64,000 bases of DNA from CAKSQF01 sp051867925 (GCA_051867925.1 JBJDZI010000094.1:1-64000); one strand, 5' to 3'; positions 7,232 through 17,178 are shown, counted from the first letter of the stretch. Notes: generated by a model from the sequence alone, not told the origin. Numbers and translations: made by a program.

Positions 7232-10200
7232 ATGAACTATTTACAGGAACGAATCGACCAAGTGCTTGGTTGGATTCGCAACCGCATCGTCATGGAGACC
7301 GCAAGAGTGGAGAACATCTCTTACGTTCCCTGCGATTACAAGGGTGAGGGACACACGCCCCCCGCAGAAGGCTGGATCCCCCAGACCACCCGTGAAGCGC
7401 TGAAAGACACCGTCCCCGCAGGCGGCTCCAAGACCTCTTACGGCGAATATCACGCTTGGTTCAAGGCAACCGTCACCATCCCCGCATCTATGAAGGGGCG
7501 CGACGTTGAACTGTGCGTGCGTTCTCCCCGCCACTCCAATCCCCAGTACATCGTCTACATCGACGGCAAGATCGTACAGGGCGTGGACGGCAACCACGAG
7601 ACCTTCCCCATCGACTCTGCCGTGGACTCCTTTGAGCTGACCGTTTACGGCTTCTCGGGCAGACCCACCGAGCTGTATCTGGAAGCAGAACTTCAACTCA
7701 TCGACAAAGCTACCCGCAACCTTTACTACGATCTGAAGGTTCCCTTTGACGTGATGCGCTACCTCCCCTTCGAGGGCAAGGAATATTGCGAGATCCGTAC
7801 CGCGCTGAACGAGACCATCAACCTCATAGACTTCCGTGAGAATGGCTCTGCCGAATACCACGCAAGCGTGCAGGCGGCTCTGGATTATATTAAGAACGAG
7901 TTCTACGACAAAAAGTGCGGCGAGCAGATGGCAAACGTGGTCTGCATCGGTCACTCCCACATCGACACCGCATGGCTCTGGCCCTTCCGTCAGACCGAGG
8001 AAAAGTGCCAGCGCACCTTCTCCACCGCGGTCAATATGATGAAGGAATTCCCCGAATACAAGTTCATCACCTCCCAGCCTCAGCAGTTCAAGTACATCAA
8101 GGAGCTGGAGCCCGAACTGTTCGAAGAAGTCAAGAAGATGGTCAAATCCGGCAACTGGGAAATGGAAGGTGCTATGTGGGTTGAGCCCGACTGTAACCTG
8201 CCTTCCGGCGAATCCCTCTGCCGTCAGCTTCTGTTCGGCAAGCGGTTTATGCAAAATGAGTTCGGCGTAAACTCCCGCATCCTGTGGCTCCCCGACGTAT
8301 TCGGCTATTCTGCGGCTCTGCCTCAGATTCTGAAGAAGGCGGGCGTTGACCGCTTCGTCACCTCCAAGATTTCCTGGAACGAAACCAACACCCTTCCCTG
8401 CGACGTTTTCATGTGGCAGGGCATCGACGGCACCGAGATTCTCTCCTACTTCCTCACCGCGCAGGATTACGATCCCCGCGAAAAGCTCCGCAACGGCACC
8501 ACCTACAACGGTAACATTTCTGCCCGCCAGATCCGCGGCACATGGGAGCGTTTCCAGCAGAAGGAACTCCACAACGAGGTCATCAACACCTTCGGTCACG
8601 GCGACGGCGGCGGCGGACCGACCCGCGAAATGCTGGAAACCGGACGCCGTCTGGAAAAGGGTATCCCCGGCTGTCCCACCGTCACCTTCGAGAAGGCAGG
8701 CGACTTCCTGAACCGTATGGAAGATGCCGTCAAAGATAACCGCTTCCTGCCTAAGTGGGTCGGCGAGCTTTATCTGGAATATCACCGCGGCACCTATACC
8801 TCCATCGCCAAGAACAAGAAGAACAACAGAAAATCCGAATTCCTGTTCGAGAACACCGAGCTGGCGTCCCTGATGAGCAAGATCCTCACCGGCACCGAGT
8901 ATCCCAAGACCATGCTCCACGAGGGCTGGGAAAAGATTCTCCTCTGCCAGTTCCACGACGTCATCCCCGGCTCCTCCATCAAGGAAGTGTACGATGACTC
9001 CGATCTCATTTATGCGGACATCGGGGGCAAGGCAAATGCCGCGCTGACCGCCGCACAGCAGTCCATCGCCGCAAATATCACCACCGACGGCGGTCTGCTG
9101 GTCTTCAACCCCAATTCCTTCGTGGCATCGGGTCTGGTGGAGACCGAGAACGGCAAGGTATGGGTTGAAAACATCCCCGCCAAGGGCTACAAAGTCGTTC
9201 CCACTCCCGCAGTCACCGAAGGCGTCATCGCTTGTGCGGACTGCCGCAAGATCGAGAACGAAGTGCTCTGCGTGAAGTTCGACGAGAACTGGAACATCTC
9301 CAGCATCTACGACAAGAAGGCGGATCGCGAAGTGGTCAAGTCGGGAGAGGTTGCCAACCTGCTGACCGCATACGAGGACATTCCCCGTGCGTGGGATGCT
9401 TGGGAGATCACCAACTACTATACCGAGAAGTCTTGGGATCTGAGCGATGTTTCCTCCGTCAAGGTCATCCGCGACGGCGAGACCGCAGGCTTCGAGATCG
9501 TCCGTCCCTTCCAGAAATCCACCGTTACCCAGCGCATCACGCTGGATGCCCACACCGGCAAGATCGACTTCGACAACACCATCGACTGGAAGAACGATCA
9601 CATCCTGCTGAAGACCGCATTCCCCACCGAGATCACCTCCGACAAGGCGACCTACGACATCCAGTACGGTAACGTAGAGCGTCCTACCCACTACAACACC
9701 TCTTGGGAGCAGGCAAAGTTCGAGGTATGCGCCCACAAATTCGCGGATCTGTCCGAGTACAACTACGGCGTGTCCATTCTGAACGATTGCAAGTACGGTC
9801 ATGACATTCACGGCGGTGTGATCCGTCTGACGCTTCTCAAGTCCGCAACCTTCCCCAACCCTGCGGCAGACAAGGAAATTCACCGCTTCACCTACTCCAT
9901 CTATCCTCACTCCGGCGATTTCCGCACCGCAGGCACCGTGCAGATGGCATATCAGCTCAACAACCCCATGACCGCAGTTCCCGTTGCGGCACAGACCGGT
10001 TCCCTCGCTGACTGCTACTCCATGATCTCGGTAAATCGCGAGAACATCTTCATCGAGTCCATAAAGGAAGCCGAGGACAGCGATGCTATCATCGTCCGTC
10101 TCTACGATGCCTTCGACACCACCGCCAAGGTCACCGTGAACTTCGGATTCGATGTTGCCAAGGTGGAGACCGCAACCATTCTGGAAGAGCCCGAGGCAGA

Positions 10201-10279
10201 GATTCCTGCTATCAATAACGCAGTCACTCTCACTGTCAAACCCTTTGAGATCGTCACTCTGAAGGTCACAAGAGCGTAA
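7232..10279 (+). CDS. Alpha-mannosidase, glycoside hydrolase family 38
   Basis: Cytoplasmic alpha-mannosidase of 1015 residues, the usual length for bacterial GH38. The N-terminal beta-sandwich is followed by the catalytic domain with the zinc-binding HSHIDTAW (241-248) and the nucleophile Asp355 in WLPDVFGYS. The zinc/active-site His in FHDVIPGSS is present, then the middle and C-terminal beta domains. It starts at ATG 7232 with CGGAGG 5 bases upstream; an in-frame extension to 7181 has no ribosome site. It probably removes alpha-mannosyl residues from glycans or glycoprotein oligosaccharides taken into the cell, and works with the preceding glycosidase. Codon use is GC-rich at third positions. 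Confidence 0.95.
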   Translation: MNYLQERIDQVLGWIRNRIVMETARVENISYVPCDYKGEGHTPPAEGWIPQTTREALKDTVPAGGSKTSYGEYHAWFKATVTIPASMKGRDVELCVRSPRHSNPQYIVYIDGKIVQGVDGNHETFPIDSAVDSFELTVYGFSGRPTELYLEAELQLIDKATRNLYYDLKVPFDVMRYLPFEGKEYCEIRTALNETINLIDFRENGSAEYHASVQAALDYIKNEFYDKKCGEQMANVVCIGHSHIDTAWLWPFRQTEEKCQRTFSTAVNMMKEFPEYKFITSQPQQFKYIKELEPELFEEVKKMVKSGNWEMEGAMWVEPDCNLPSGESLCRQLLFGKRFMQNEFGVNSRILWLPDVFGYSAALPQILKKAGVDRFVTSKISWNETNTLPCDVFMWQGIDGTEILSYFLTAQDYDPREKLRNGTTYNGNISARQIRGTWERFQQKELHNEVINTFGHGDGGGGPTREMLETGRRLEKGIPGCPTVTFEKAGDFLNRMEDAVKDNRFLPKWVGELYLEYHRGTYTSIAKNKKNNRKSEFLFENTELASLMSKILTGTEYPKTMLHEGWEKILLCQFHDVIPGSSIKEVYDDSDLIYADIGGKANAALTAAQQSIAANITTDGGLLVFNPNSFVASGLVETENGKVWVENIPAKGYKVVPTPAVTEGVIACADCRKIENEVLCVKFDENWNISSIYDKKADREVVKSGEVANLLTAYEDIPRAWDAWEITNYYTEKSWDLSDVSSVKVIRDGETAGFEIVRPFQKSTVTQRITLDAHTGKIDFDNTIDWKNDHILLKTAFPTEITSDKATYDIQYGNVERPTHYNTSWEQAKFEVCAHKFADLSEYNYGVSILNDCKYGHDIHGGVIRLTLLKSATFPNPAADKEIHRFTYSIYPHSGDFRTAGTVQMAYQLNNPMTAVPVAAQTGSLADCYSMISVNRENIFIESIKEAEDSDAIIVRLYDAFDTTAKVTVNFGFDVAKVETATILEEPEAEIPAINNAVTLTVKPFEIVTLKVTRA

Positions 10280-10319
10280 ATTTTGTGGGGCTCTGCCCTT
10301 TTATTGGGGCTCCGCCGGA

Positions 10320-10360
10320 GCAGGGGCCTTCTTGAAAGAAGGTTCCTGCACCTCCAAGAA
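10320..10360. repeat. Dispersed hairpin repeat, partial copy
   Basis: GCAGG(GG)CCTTCTT and AAGAAGG(TT)CCTGC fold into a long stem around GA, followed by CCTCCAAGAA. The reverse complement of this unit recurs near 57262-57303, and a related TTCTTGGAGG fragment lies at 57016-57025. It belongs to an intergenic repeat family of this genome. Confidence 0.6.
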
Positions 10361-10403
10361 CTCTTATAAACCGGTGACAAATCCGCAAAAACAGCAAAAA
10401 GCG

Positions 10404-10438
10404 CCCTCCTATGGTACTTTCATGATACCACAGGAGGG
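10404..10438. terminator. Bidirectional terminator between GH38 and M48 genes
   Basis: CCCTCCT-A-TGGTA pairs with TACCA-C-AGGAGGG (12 pairs, one mismatch) around a 9-base loop. TTTG follows on the + strand and a run of five T after GCGC on the - strand. Confidence 0.65.
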
Positions 10439-10476
10439 TTTGTTGTCGCAAGCAAATAGAGTGTCCTCTATTCTGA

Positions 10477-12537
10477 TTATCTCTTCCGATAGACACAGGA
10501 TCCGTCAACTTTCTTGATCGCCTTTTCGATCTGTTCATCATAATCAAACAGCGAATATTGCCAATCCAAAGGATAATTGTCCAAATAATGGAACACCTTA
10601 TCGTAAATATCGTTCCGTTCTTCCTCGGTAGCCGCCATCTCATAGCGAAGCACAAAAGCACTGGTGAAGAAGTCTGGGGATATGATCTTTCGCACAAGAT
10701 ATATTTCCATCAGTTTGCCTTCTCCGGCTTCTACCATGTATTCTAACATAGAGGGAAGGCGCCCGTCGCCGTCAAAATCCTCTGAAGCCAAATGATCGGA
10801 GGGCTCCAGCGCACCCGTATGAGACCCTAAATCCTGATACTTCTGTGCCAGTTCAACAGCTTTTGCCCGATGCGCTTCCATCCGATCGGCTAGTCCCATC
10901 CAGTGGAAAAACTCAGCGATCTGCTCAAGACCGTCATTCATATAATTGGAATTGAGCTCAATGGCACGGTAGATCAGATCGGCACCTGCTTCGTCATAGC
11001 GAGCCAGCAAACGAATGCCCTTCCCGTATAGTGCCGCTACCGTCTCATACTCGGAATAACGGTCATCAGCAAGAAGGCGATCGCAGAGTGCTTCCTGCTC
11101 CTCATATCTGCCCAGCCCACCGTAAGCATTTAAAATCGGAGGGATTTCCGGCGCAGTCAGCTGCTCGTCGGAGGCTTCAAACTCCTCAATCCGTCGCAAA
11201 GGCTCTATATAACACTCCTGATGTAACTGAGGATAATCGTCCTTGATGTTTTCCACCGTACGGCTGCTGATCAGCCTCTGTGCCCAAAGACAATCGGCAT
11301 AGTAGAGTGAATCCTCTGCAGGCAGGGTGATCTCAAAGGCAGGCGAACCCAAGGCTTCCCATCGCTGACGGAAGATGGGATGACTGCCCAGCGGTCGGGT
11401 AAGCTCCTTTTCCAGCAGACTCCACCAAAAGTCTTTTCGTAGCAGAATTGCACTTCGGAAAGCATTGCAAACCGTCTCGTTCAGATCGGTACGCACCTCC
11501 TCGGCCTCATAAAAATGGTCTGTAATGAAACTATCTATTTCCCGAGCAAAGAGATCGCCCATTACAGTTTTGCAAAGTGCGGCAGATGCCAGAGTCGGAT
11601 TTCCCTTCTGGCGAACCACTTGGTCTGCTATCCGTTCGGAATGCTCGGAGATTACCATACGGCAGATCTCATATTCAACAGAAATCATCATACCGGGCAA
11701 ACAGAGCAACCCATCCAACAGTCGGTCGCCAAGCTTGCCATCTCCTGCATTGAGGAAGCGGTAGGCTCGGCTGACCCCGAATTTGTACACTCTCGTTTCG
11801 TATTGGAGATGAGCAAACTCATGGAGGAGGATCTGATATAGTTCCTCAGGACCCAGCACAGAAATCAACTGCGTACCCAATTGGAGAGACACATCCTTGC
11901 CCATTCTGCAGATTCCCGCATTGCAATCGGGCATCAGAAGGATGCGGAGCTTTCCTTTTACCTCAACCCCCACCGCATCTGCCGCAGACTCAGCAATCCG
12001 ATAGAGTTCGGGAATACACTCTTGGGGAGTGTATTCGGAAAAATCAGGTTTTTCTCCCATAATGAACATTCTATGGATTCCCACTGTTAGAAGTAAATAT
12101 GCTCCCAACAGCAAAGCGGTAGTCACTCCGATAGTTACATCTGCTGCACCTAAGGCAAAGACAAAGGCGATAAACAAAATCAAATATTGCAGATAGAAGC
12201 TCCAAAGCAGCCTCTGCATTTTGCCTATCTTCTTCATCACTGAGTCGGGGTCGGCTTCAGCGGATTCCTTTCTGGACAGCATAAAGTCTCTCATTGCTGT
12301 AACTCTCTGCTCATTCAGCCGTTTTGCATACCGTTTTCCTCTTACGAAAGAGAAGACCGCAGTGAGCACGATCAATAGCAAAGAGATCACACAAACTGCG
12401 CCCATGGAATCCTTCAATGCCTCGCTCATCCACGGGGAAGAAACACTGCCTGCAACATAGAGAAGCAAGATTGCTACAAAGGATAGAATCGCACTTCCCA
12501 CCCAAGTAGCATTATTTTTGACAATGGAATATTTCAT
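10477..12537 (-). CDS. M48-type membrane metallopeptidase with C-terminal TPR-like region
   Basis: 686-residue integral membrane protein. Transmembrane segments lie at about residues 10-30, 45-65, 112-132 and 135-157. Then comes a peptidase domain with the zinc motif HEFAH (239-243) and a downstream Glu in SEHSERIADQ, as in M48 family enzymes related to HtpX and BlaR-type peptidases. The last 230 residues look helical and repeat-like (TPR-type), possibly a substrate- or partner-binding part. The start at 12537 (MKYSIVKNN) is chosen because it directly precedes the first hydrophobic segment; a longer form to 12606 is possible. It is transcribed after a small membrane-protein gene 87 bases upstream. 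The substrate is unknown. Confidence 0.75.
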   Translation of the reverse strand: MKYSIVKNNATWVGSAILSFVAILLLYVAGSVSSPWMSEALKDSMGAVCVISLLLIVLTAVFSFVRGKRYAKRLNEQRVTAMRDFMLSRKESAEADPDSVMKKIGKMQRLLWSFYLQYLILFIAFVFALGAADVTIGVTTALLLGAYLLLTVGIHRMFIMGEKPDFSEYTPQECIPELYRIAESAADAVGVEVKGKLRILLMPDCNAGICRMGKDVSLQLGTQLISVLGPEELYQILLHEFAHLQYETRVYKFGVSRAYRFLNAGDGKLGDRLLDGLLCLPGMMISVEYEICRMVISEHSERIADQVVRQKGNPTLASAALCKTVMGDLFAREIDSFITDHFYEAEEVRTDLNETVCNAFRSAILLRKDFWWSLLEKELTRPLGSHPIFRQRWEALGSPAFEITLPAEDSLYYADCLWAQRLISSRTVENIKDDYPQLHQECYIEPLRRIEEFEASDEQLTAPEIPPILNAYGGLGRYEEQEALCDRLLADDRYSEYETVAALYGKGIRLLARYDEAGADLIYRAIELNSNYMNDGLEQIAEFFHWMGLADRMEAHRAKAVELAQKYQDLGSHTGALEPSDHLASEDFDGDGRLPSMLEYMVEAGEGKLMEIYLVRKIISPDFFTSAFVLRYEMAATEEERNDIYDKVFHYLDNYPLDWQYSLFDYDEQIEKAIKKVDGSCVYRKR

Positions 12538-12624
12538 AATAAGTAGCCTTTCCTCTTTATATATCTTTATGTGGCTGCCGATCGGATTGGATGCCGTTTC
12601 CACCACACAACCGCTTGGCTACCG

Positions 12625-12828
12625 TCACCTTTTCCCGTTTTTATACCGTTTCCAACTCAGTAAAAACAGGAAAACCCACTGAATCGCACAAATTACATTC
12701 CAAATGAATTTTAAAAGATTATCTTGATAAGTCTTGAATACAATGACTTCAAGTATGGATAACACTGTCCACACGACCGCACAGATGCCGTACAGGATTA
12801 CGATAGCAAGGTCGGTCTTTTTCGTCAC
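12625..12828 (-). CDS. Small two-transmembrane-segment protein
   Basis: 67-residue hypothetical membrane protein starting at GTG 12828, with AAAGGA about 6 bases upstream. Two hydrophobic stretches (about residues 8-30 and 40-58) end in a positively charged tail WKRYKNGKR, so both ends are probably cytoplasmic. It lies just upstream of the M48 peptidase gene in the same direction and may be its partner or accessory subunit. No family is recognised. Confidence 0.55.
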   Translation of the reverse strand: MTKKTDLAIVILYGICAVVWTVLSILEVIVFKTYQDNLLKFIWNVICAIQWVFLFLLSWKRYKNGKR

Positions 12829-12843
12829 GCCATTCCTTTCACT

Positions 12844-12866
12844 TTGCTGTCAATATTGCTGTCAAT
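12844..12866. repeat. Short 12-bp-period direct repeat
   Basis: TTGCTGTCAAT occurs at 12844-12854 and again at 12856-12866. On the - strand this reads ATTGACAGCAA twice, containing two TTGACA hexamers just before the small membrane-protein gene. It could be a protein-binding site; no matching -10 box is clear. Confidence 0.4.
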
Positions 12867-12909
12867 AAAAAAATCAAGGCAGAGGCTGCTTGAATGAGTA
12901 GCCTCTGCC
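12862..12909 (-). terminator. Terminator of msmK
   Basis: On the - strand GGCAGAGGCT (from 12909 down) pairs with AGCCTCTGCC (to 12878) around a 12-base loop, followed by TTGATTTTTTT. It separates msmK from the downstream small membrane-protein gene. Confidence 0.85.
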
Positions 12910-12920
12910 CTTTGATTATC

Positions 12921-14063
12921 TTAGTGAATGATGCACTTTTCAGTATCCTTATCAAAGATGTGGATACGGGAAACGTCCATAGCGATCTTGACGGTATCGC
13001 CGCTTCTGGTGGTGGAGCGGGGAGATACGCGAGCGGTCAGCTTCTGACCTGCGGAGGTTACGTACAGATAGATTTCTGCGCCCATCAGCTCGGTTACGTC
13101 AACGGTAGCCTCTACAACAGAGTCGGGCATAGCCTGAATGGATGCCTCGTCATCGTGCAGACACTCGGGACGGATACCGATGATGACTTCCTTACCGATG
13201 TAATCCTTCAGCTCGGGAGCGTTTGCTTTGTCAGCAGGCAACTTCATCGTGGATACGATGGAAGGCTGATCCTTGGTTTCTTCGGTAGCCCAAGTAACGT
13301 AAACGTCGCCGCCCTTGTCTTCCAGCTTTGCCTCGACGAAGTTCATCTGAGGAGTGCCGATGAAGCCTGCAACGAACAGATTTACGGGGTAGTCGTACAG
13401 GTTCTGAGGAGTATCTACCTGCTGGATAACGCCATCCTTCATAACGACGATACGGGTAGCCATGGTCATAGCCTCGACCTGGTCGTGGGTAACGTAGATG
13501 AAGGTGGTTTCCAGTCTCTTGTGAATCTTGGTCAGCTCGGTTCTCATGGCTGCACGGAGCTTTGCGTCCAGGTTGGACAGAGGCTCGTCAAGCAGGAATA
13601 CCTTAGGCTCACGGACGATTGCACGACCCAGTGCAACACGCTGTTTCTGACCACCGGAAAGCTGCTTGGGGCGACGGTCCAGAAGGTGAGTGATGTCCAG
13701 GATCTTTGCTGCCTGCTCAACCTTTCTCTTGATCTCGTCCTTGGGAACCTTACGGAGTTTCAGACCGAACGCCATGTTGTCGGCAACGGTCATGTGAGGA
13801 TACAGAGCGTAGTTCTGGAACACCATCGCGATATCACGATCCTTGGGGGCAACGTCGTTGACCAGCTTATCGCCGATGAACAGTTCACCCTCGGTGATCT
13901 CTTCCAGACCTGCGATCATACGCAGAGTGGTAGACTTACCACATCCGGAAGGACCTACGAAAATAACGAATTCCTTATCCTTGACTTCGAGACAGAAGTC
14001 GGATACAGCAACAACGCCGCCGGGATATTTCTTGTAAATGTGTTTGAACGAAAGTCCTGCCAT
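12921..14063 (-). CDS. msmK: Carbohydrate ABC transporter ATP-binding protein (MsmK/UgpC type)
   Basis: ATPase of a CUT1 sugar importer, 380 residues. Walker A is GPSGCGKST, the Q-loop is MVFQNYALYPHMTV, the signature is LSGGQKQR, Walker B is VFLLDEPLSNLDA and the H-loop is THDQ. The C-terminal regulatory OB/MOP-like region of this subfamily follows. The start at 14063 (MAGLSFKHIYKKYPGG) has AGGAGG upstream; the in-frame ATG at 14087 lacks one. It stands alone without permease genes, as do MsmK/MsmX ATPases that energise several sugar importers. A dedicated paralogue is encoded at 54440-55549. Confidence 0.93.
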   Translation of the reverse strand: MAGLSFKHIYKKYPGGVVAVSDFCLEVKDKEFVIFVGPSGCGKSTTLRMIAGLEEITEGELFIGDKLVNDVAPKDRDIAMVFQNYALYPHMTVADNMAFGLKLRKVPKDEIKRKVEQAAKILDITHLLDRRPKQLSGGQKQRVALGRAIVREPKVFLLDEPLSNLDAKLRAAMRTELTKIHKRLETTFIYVTHDQVEAMTMATRIVVMKDGVIQQVDTPQNLYDYPVNLFVAGFIGTPQMNFVEAKLEDKGGDVYVTWATEETKDQPSIVSTMKLPADKANAPELKDYIGKEVIIGIRPECLHDDEASIQAMPDSVVEATVDVTELMGAEIYLYVTSAGQKLTARVSPRSTTRSGDTVKIAMDVSRIHIFDKDTEKCIIH

Positions 14064-14263
14064 AAATAGCCTCCTGAATGGTTGCACACTTCGACAACCT
14101 GATTTTCTGATTTACTGTATCTATTGTAGCATGAAATTGTGAACAAATAAAGAACTTCGCAAAACAAACTTCCGCGCTCATACTTGTGCAGTTTGTACAA
14201 GTTTCACGAGTCTTGGTTCATTACTCCGCCCGCGAGATGTATTGTGATTCTAATTTATTAGAG

Positions 14264-14965
14264 CTACCCACGATCTTCCAACATTTTCACTTCGTTTTCG
14301 GTGAGATACCGCCATTCTCCGCGGGAAAGTTCGGGTGGGAGCGCGATCCCGGCAAAGGAGATTCGCTCCAAGAACGTGATCTTGTTGTCTACCGCCTCCA
14401 ACATCCGCTTGATCTGATGGTATTTTCCCTCGGTCAGCGTGATGCGGTAATGCACGCCGTCCTCATCCCGCGCCACCTTGCAGGGTGCGGTCAAGTAACC
14501 GCCGATGTCTACCCCCGCCTCCAGCTCTGCTATATTCGCATCGGACAAGGGCTGACGGGCGGCAAATCGGTAGCATTTCTCTACGTGATGCTTGGGCGAG
14601 AGCAGTTTGTGGGCGAGCGCGCCGTTATTGGTCAGCAAAACCAGCCCCACGGTGTACTTGTCCAGACGTCCGCAGGGAAACAGCGACAGCCGCTGCAGTT
14701 GATCAGGAAGCAGATCGATCACCGTCACGTCCCCGTCCTCGGTGGCAGAAACCACGCCCTCGGGCTTATTTAATAATATGTAGGTAAATTTTCGATAAAT
14801 GATCTCCTCGCCACGAAAAACCAGCACGTCCCGCTCGGGATCGATCTGCTCCGACGCCGAGCGCACAGCACTGCCGTTGATTAGTACATCACCGCGGCGC
14901 ACCGCTTTCCCTGCCTCGGAGCGGGAGCAGGTACCCGTCTCTGTCAAAAACTTGTCGATTCTCAT
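14264..14965 (-). CDS. rsuA: 16S rRNA pseudouridine synthase, RsuA family
   Basis: Pseudouridine synthase of 233 residues. The N-terminal S4 RNA-binding domain (about 1-55: MRIDKFLTETGTCSRSEAGK) is followed by the catalytic domain with Asp102 in GRLDKYTVGLVLLTNNG. The C-terminal motif YHQIKRMLEAV is typical of RsuA/RluB-type enzymes. RsuA modifies U516 of 16S rRNA in E. coli; sub-family members can modify 23S rRNA instead, so the exact site is inferred. It starts at ATG 14965 with GAAAGGAA about 17 bases upstream, a long spacing. It appears monocistronic. Confidence 0.88.
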   Translation of the reverse strand: MRIDKFLTETGTCSRSEAGKAVRRGDVLINGSAVRSASEQIDPERDVLVFRGEEIIYRKFTYILLNKPEGVVSATEDGDVTVIDLLPDQLQRLSLFPCGRLDKYTVGLVLLTNNGALAHKLLSPKHHVEKCYRFAARQPLSDANIAELEAGVDIGGYLTAPCKVARDEDGVHYRITLTEGKYHQIKRMLEAVDNKITFLERISFAGIALPPELSRGEWRYLTENEVKMLEDRG

Positions 14966-15122
14966 GGCGTTTGTTCAATGCGTTCCTTTCCGTAATGAGT
15001 GTGGAAATTTTCAAAAGCCTCCCACCAAAAGGGGATGGCATTATTTTATCATACTCCCGATTTTTTGTAAAGACCGTTCAAAAAAGTTCACAAAGAATTT
15101 GAAATTTACTAAAAATTGTAAG

Positions 15123-15151
15123 TTGACAAACCTTTCTCCCTGTTATACAAT
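15123..15151 (+). promoter_or_regulatory. Promoter of the transglutaminase-like gene
   Basis: TTGACA (15123-15128), 17-base spacer, TACAAT (15146-15151), about 105 bases before the gene. The 290-base gap between rsuA and this gene holds nothing else recognisable. Confidence 0.8.
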
Positions 15152-15255
15152 AAAGTGAATGCAGTCTTGCGTTACGCAGACGATTTTTCGACATAATTTC
15201 TCTTTTTTGCAATTTTGTCGCCCTCATCCAAATTTTTTCACGAAAGGAGGTTCAT

Positions 15256-17178
15256 ATGAAGCGCTTCACCGTACTGTTGCTTCTCATCGGACTGCTGACT
15301 CCCTCAGTTGCCTCCCTCGTCACCTATGCAAGCGCCTCCGGGCAAGAGCCTGACTCCATCACCGATTCAGGAGGAAACGATCCCGCGCCCTCGGAAGAGC
15401 AGGACGATCCGTCCGACGAACTATCCACCGATCCGCTCCCTCCTGAGACAGAGCCGCTCCCACCCGAAACCGATCCGCCTCCTCCCGAAACGGAAGAGTC
15501 ACCCACAGACTACCCTGCGCTGTTGTTTGACTCTCTGGTGGCAGTCATTGATGCGGGCGGCGAACTCTATACGGTCTCCACAGCAGAGCCGCTGGAGATT
15601 GAGCTTTTGGAGGCAGTCTGCTCCCGTTTATTGGAGAAGGTGGCACGGTTCTTCTATCTGCGAGCCATCGACGTTTCCATCATCACTCTGCCCGCTCCCG
15701 ATGAGGAAGGAAATCTCTATCGCTACGATCTGCGCCCCATTTATGTTTTCGCCCCGGGCGAGGAACTGGATGCCGCCAAAGCCTTCGTGGAAGAGGAGAC
15801 CGCCGCCATCATCGCACAGATTCCCGCAGATGCTACCGAATTTGAGCAAGTGCTTTTTCTCCACGATTATCTATGCACCGCCTTCGCCTATGACGGAACC
15901 CACACCGTAGGCGATCTCTATCATCTGCTGAAGAGCGGTCACGGCGTTTGTCAGGCTTACGTCTATCTGTACGCCTACCTGCTGGATCTTGTGGGCATTG
16001 CCAACGATTACGCCGTCAGCGACGGGATGAACCACATCTGGAATCTGGTGGAACTGGACGGCAACTGGTATCACGTTGATCTGACCTGGGACGATCCCAC
16101 GGAAGATCAGCCCGGGCGAGCCCTGCACACCAATTTTTTGCGGAGCGATGAGGGCATCGCCGAAACAGGTCACAAAAACTGGATTGCCCCCTATCCTTGC
16201 GAGTCCGATCTGTACGAAAATTCCATCCTGCCCGATCTGACCGGAGCGATTCTGTTTGCGGGAAGCGATCGTTACGCCGTCAGCCGCAGCAAGCGTGCGC
16301 TGATGAAGATCGATCTTACTGCCCTCACCGCCGAGGAAGCGGCAGACCTTTCCCTGCTCCGATGGGCAGTTTGGGAAAAACCCGGCAATCTTTACAAGGA
16401 TCAATACATCAACCTCTATTACGACGGTTTTCTGATTTATTTCAACGGTCCCGATACCGTTCGCAGTTACGATCCCGCCACGGGTGCCGTGGAAACGGTT
16501 ATTGACCATCATCCTTCCGCAGGCTATCTTTATTCCCTGTCGGGTGACGGTCACACCCTCACCTGCACCCTCAGCAAAGCCCCGGGGGCTTTGAGCGGCA
16601 CCGTGACCTTTGAGACGCCTCATCGCTACAATCCCCCGACGGACGGTCTGTTTTCCACACACACCTGTCTGTTGTGCGGTCATGAAGAGCATATTCTCTC
16701 GCCCGATCCAAGCGAATTTTTCACTGCATTTCTGTCCACTCGTCCCGGCGGCGGTCTGATCCACGATCTGCGCCTGCTTCTGCTGATCAACGAGGAAATG
16801 CTGAACGCCTCGCCCGAGTTGCAGATCACGCTGACGCTCCACTCCTCTGACGGCGACCGATCGGTCACCACCATGCTGTCCCCGAAGGATGACGGAGATT
16901 TGCTGGTCTACGAACGGATTGCCGCAGGCGGCAAAGAATACGCTGCCGCAGACGGTTCGATCCTGCTGGGGCTGATCCTGCGAAATCTGGACTGCAACAG
17001 TTATGACGCAGTTACGCTCACCGTCATCGGGGACGATAAGACCGTCTATCAATCCACGGTAAGTGCCGATCTTCTTCCTCACGCCACCGTACCCGAACCA
17101 CCCGATACCCAAGATGCTCCTACCGCCGATGATCCGATCTTGACCGAAGACGCTCCCGACGCCGCTCCGCAGGCTTGA
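15256..17178 (+). CDS. Secreted transglutaminase-like cysteine protein
   Basis: 640-residue exported protein. A signal peptide (about 1-27) is followed by a 55-residue Pro/Glu/Asp-rich linker with repeats of PPETE/PPETD. The transglutaminase-like core has Cys232 in GHGVCQAY, His260 in GMNHIWN and Asp275 in HVDLTWDDP, the complete catalytic triad. A beta-rich region and a single CxxC unit, HTCLLCGHEEH, follow; this unit resembles those in the CHAP, endonuclease and 5'-nucleotidase proteins of the window. No membrane anchor or lipobox is present, so it is probably released or held by cell-wall interaction. Bacterial proteins of this class may be peptidases or cross-linking enzymes; the substrate is unknown. 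ATG 15256 has AAAGGAGG upstream. Confidence 0.82.
   Translation: MKRFTVLLLLIGLLTPSVASLVTYASASGQEPDSITDSGGNDPAPSEEQDDPSDELSTDPLPPETEPLPPETDPPPPETEESPTDYPALLFDSLVAVIDAGGELYTVSTAEPLEIELLEAVCSRLLEKVARFFYLRAIDVSIITLPAPDEEGNLYRYDLRPIYVFAPGEELDAAKAFVEEETAAIIAQIPADATEFEQVLFLHDYLCTAFAYDGTHTVGDLYHLLKSGHGVCQAYVYLYAYLLDLVGIANDYAVSDGMNHIWNLVELDGNWYHVDLTWDDPTEDQPGRALHTNFLRSDEGIAETGHKNWIAPYPCESDLYENSILPDLTGAILFAGSDRYAVSRSKRALMKIDLTALTAEEAADLSLLRWAVWEKPGNLYKDQYINLYYDGFLIYFNGPDTVRSYDPATGAVETVIDHHPSAGYLYSLSGDGHTLTCTLSKAPGALSGTVTFETPHRYNPPTDGLFSTHTCLLCGHEEHILSPDPSEFFTAFLSTRPGGGLIHDLRLLLLINEEMLNASPELQITLTLHSSDGDRSVTTMLSPKDDGDLLVYERIAAGGKEYAAADGSILLGLILRNLDCNSYDAVTLTVIGDDKTVYQSTVSADLLPHATVPEPPDTQDAPTADDPILTEDAPDAAPQA

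Noticed and set aside
7241..9910. Very long open frame (889 codons) on the - strand opposite the GH38 gene
   Set aside because: It mirrors the GC-rich codon pattern of the mannosidase gene, has no recognisable domain and no ribosome site. The + strand protein has all GH38 motifs.
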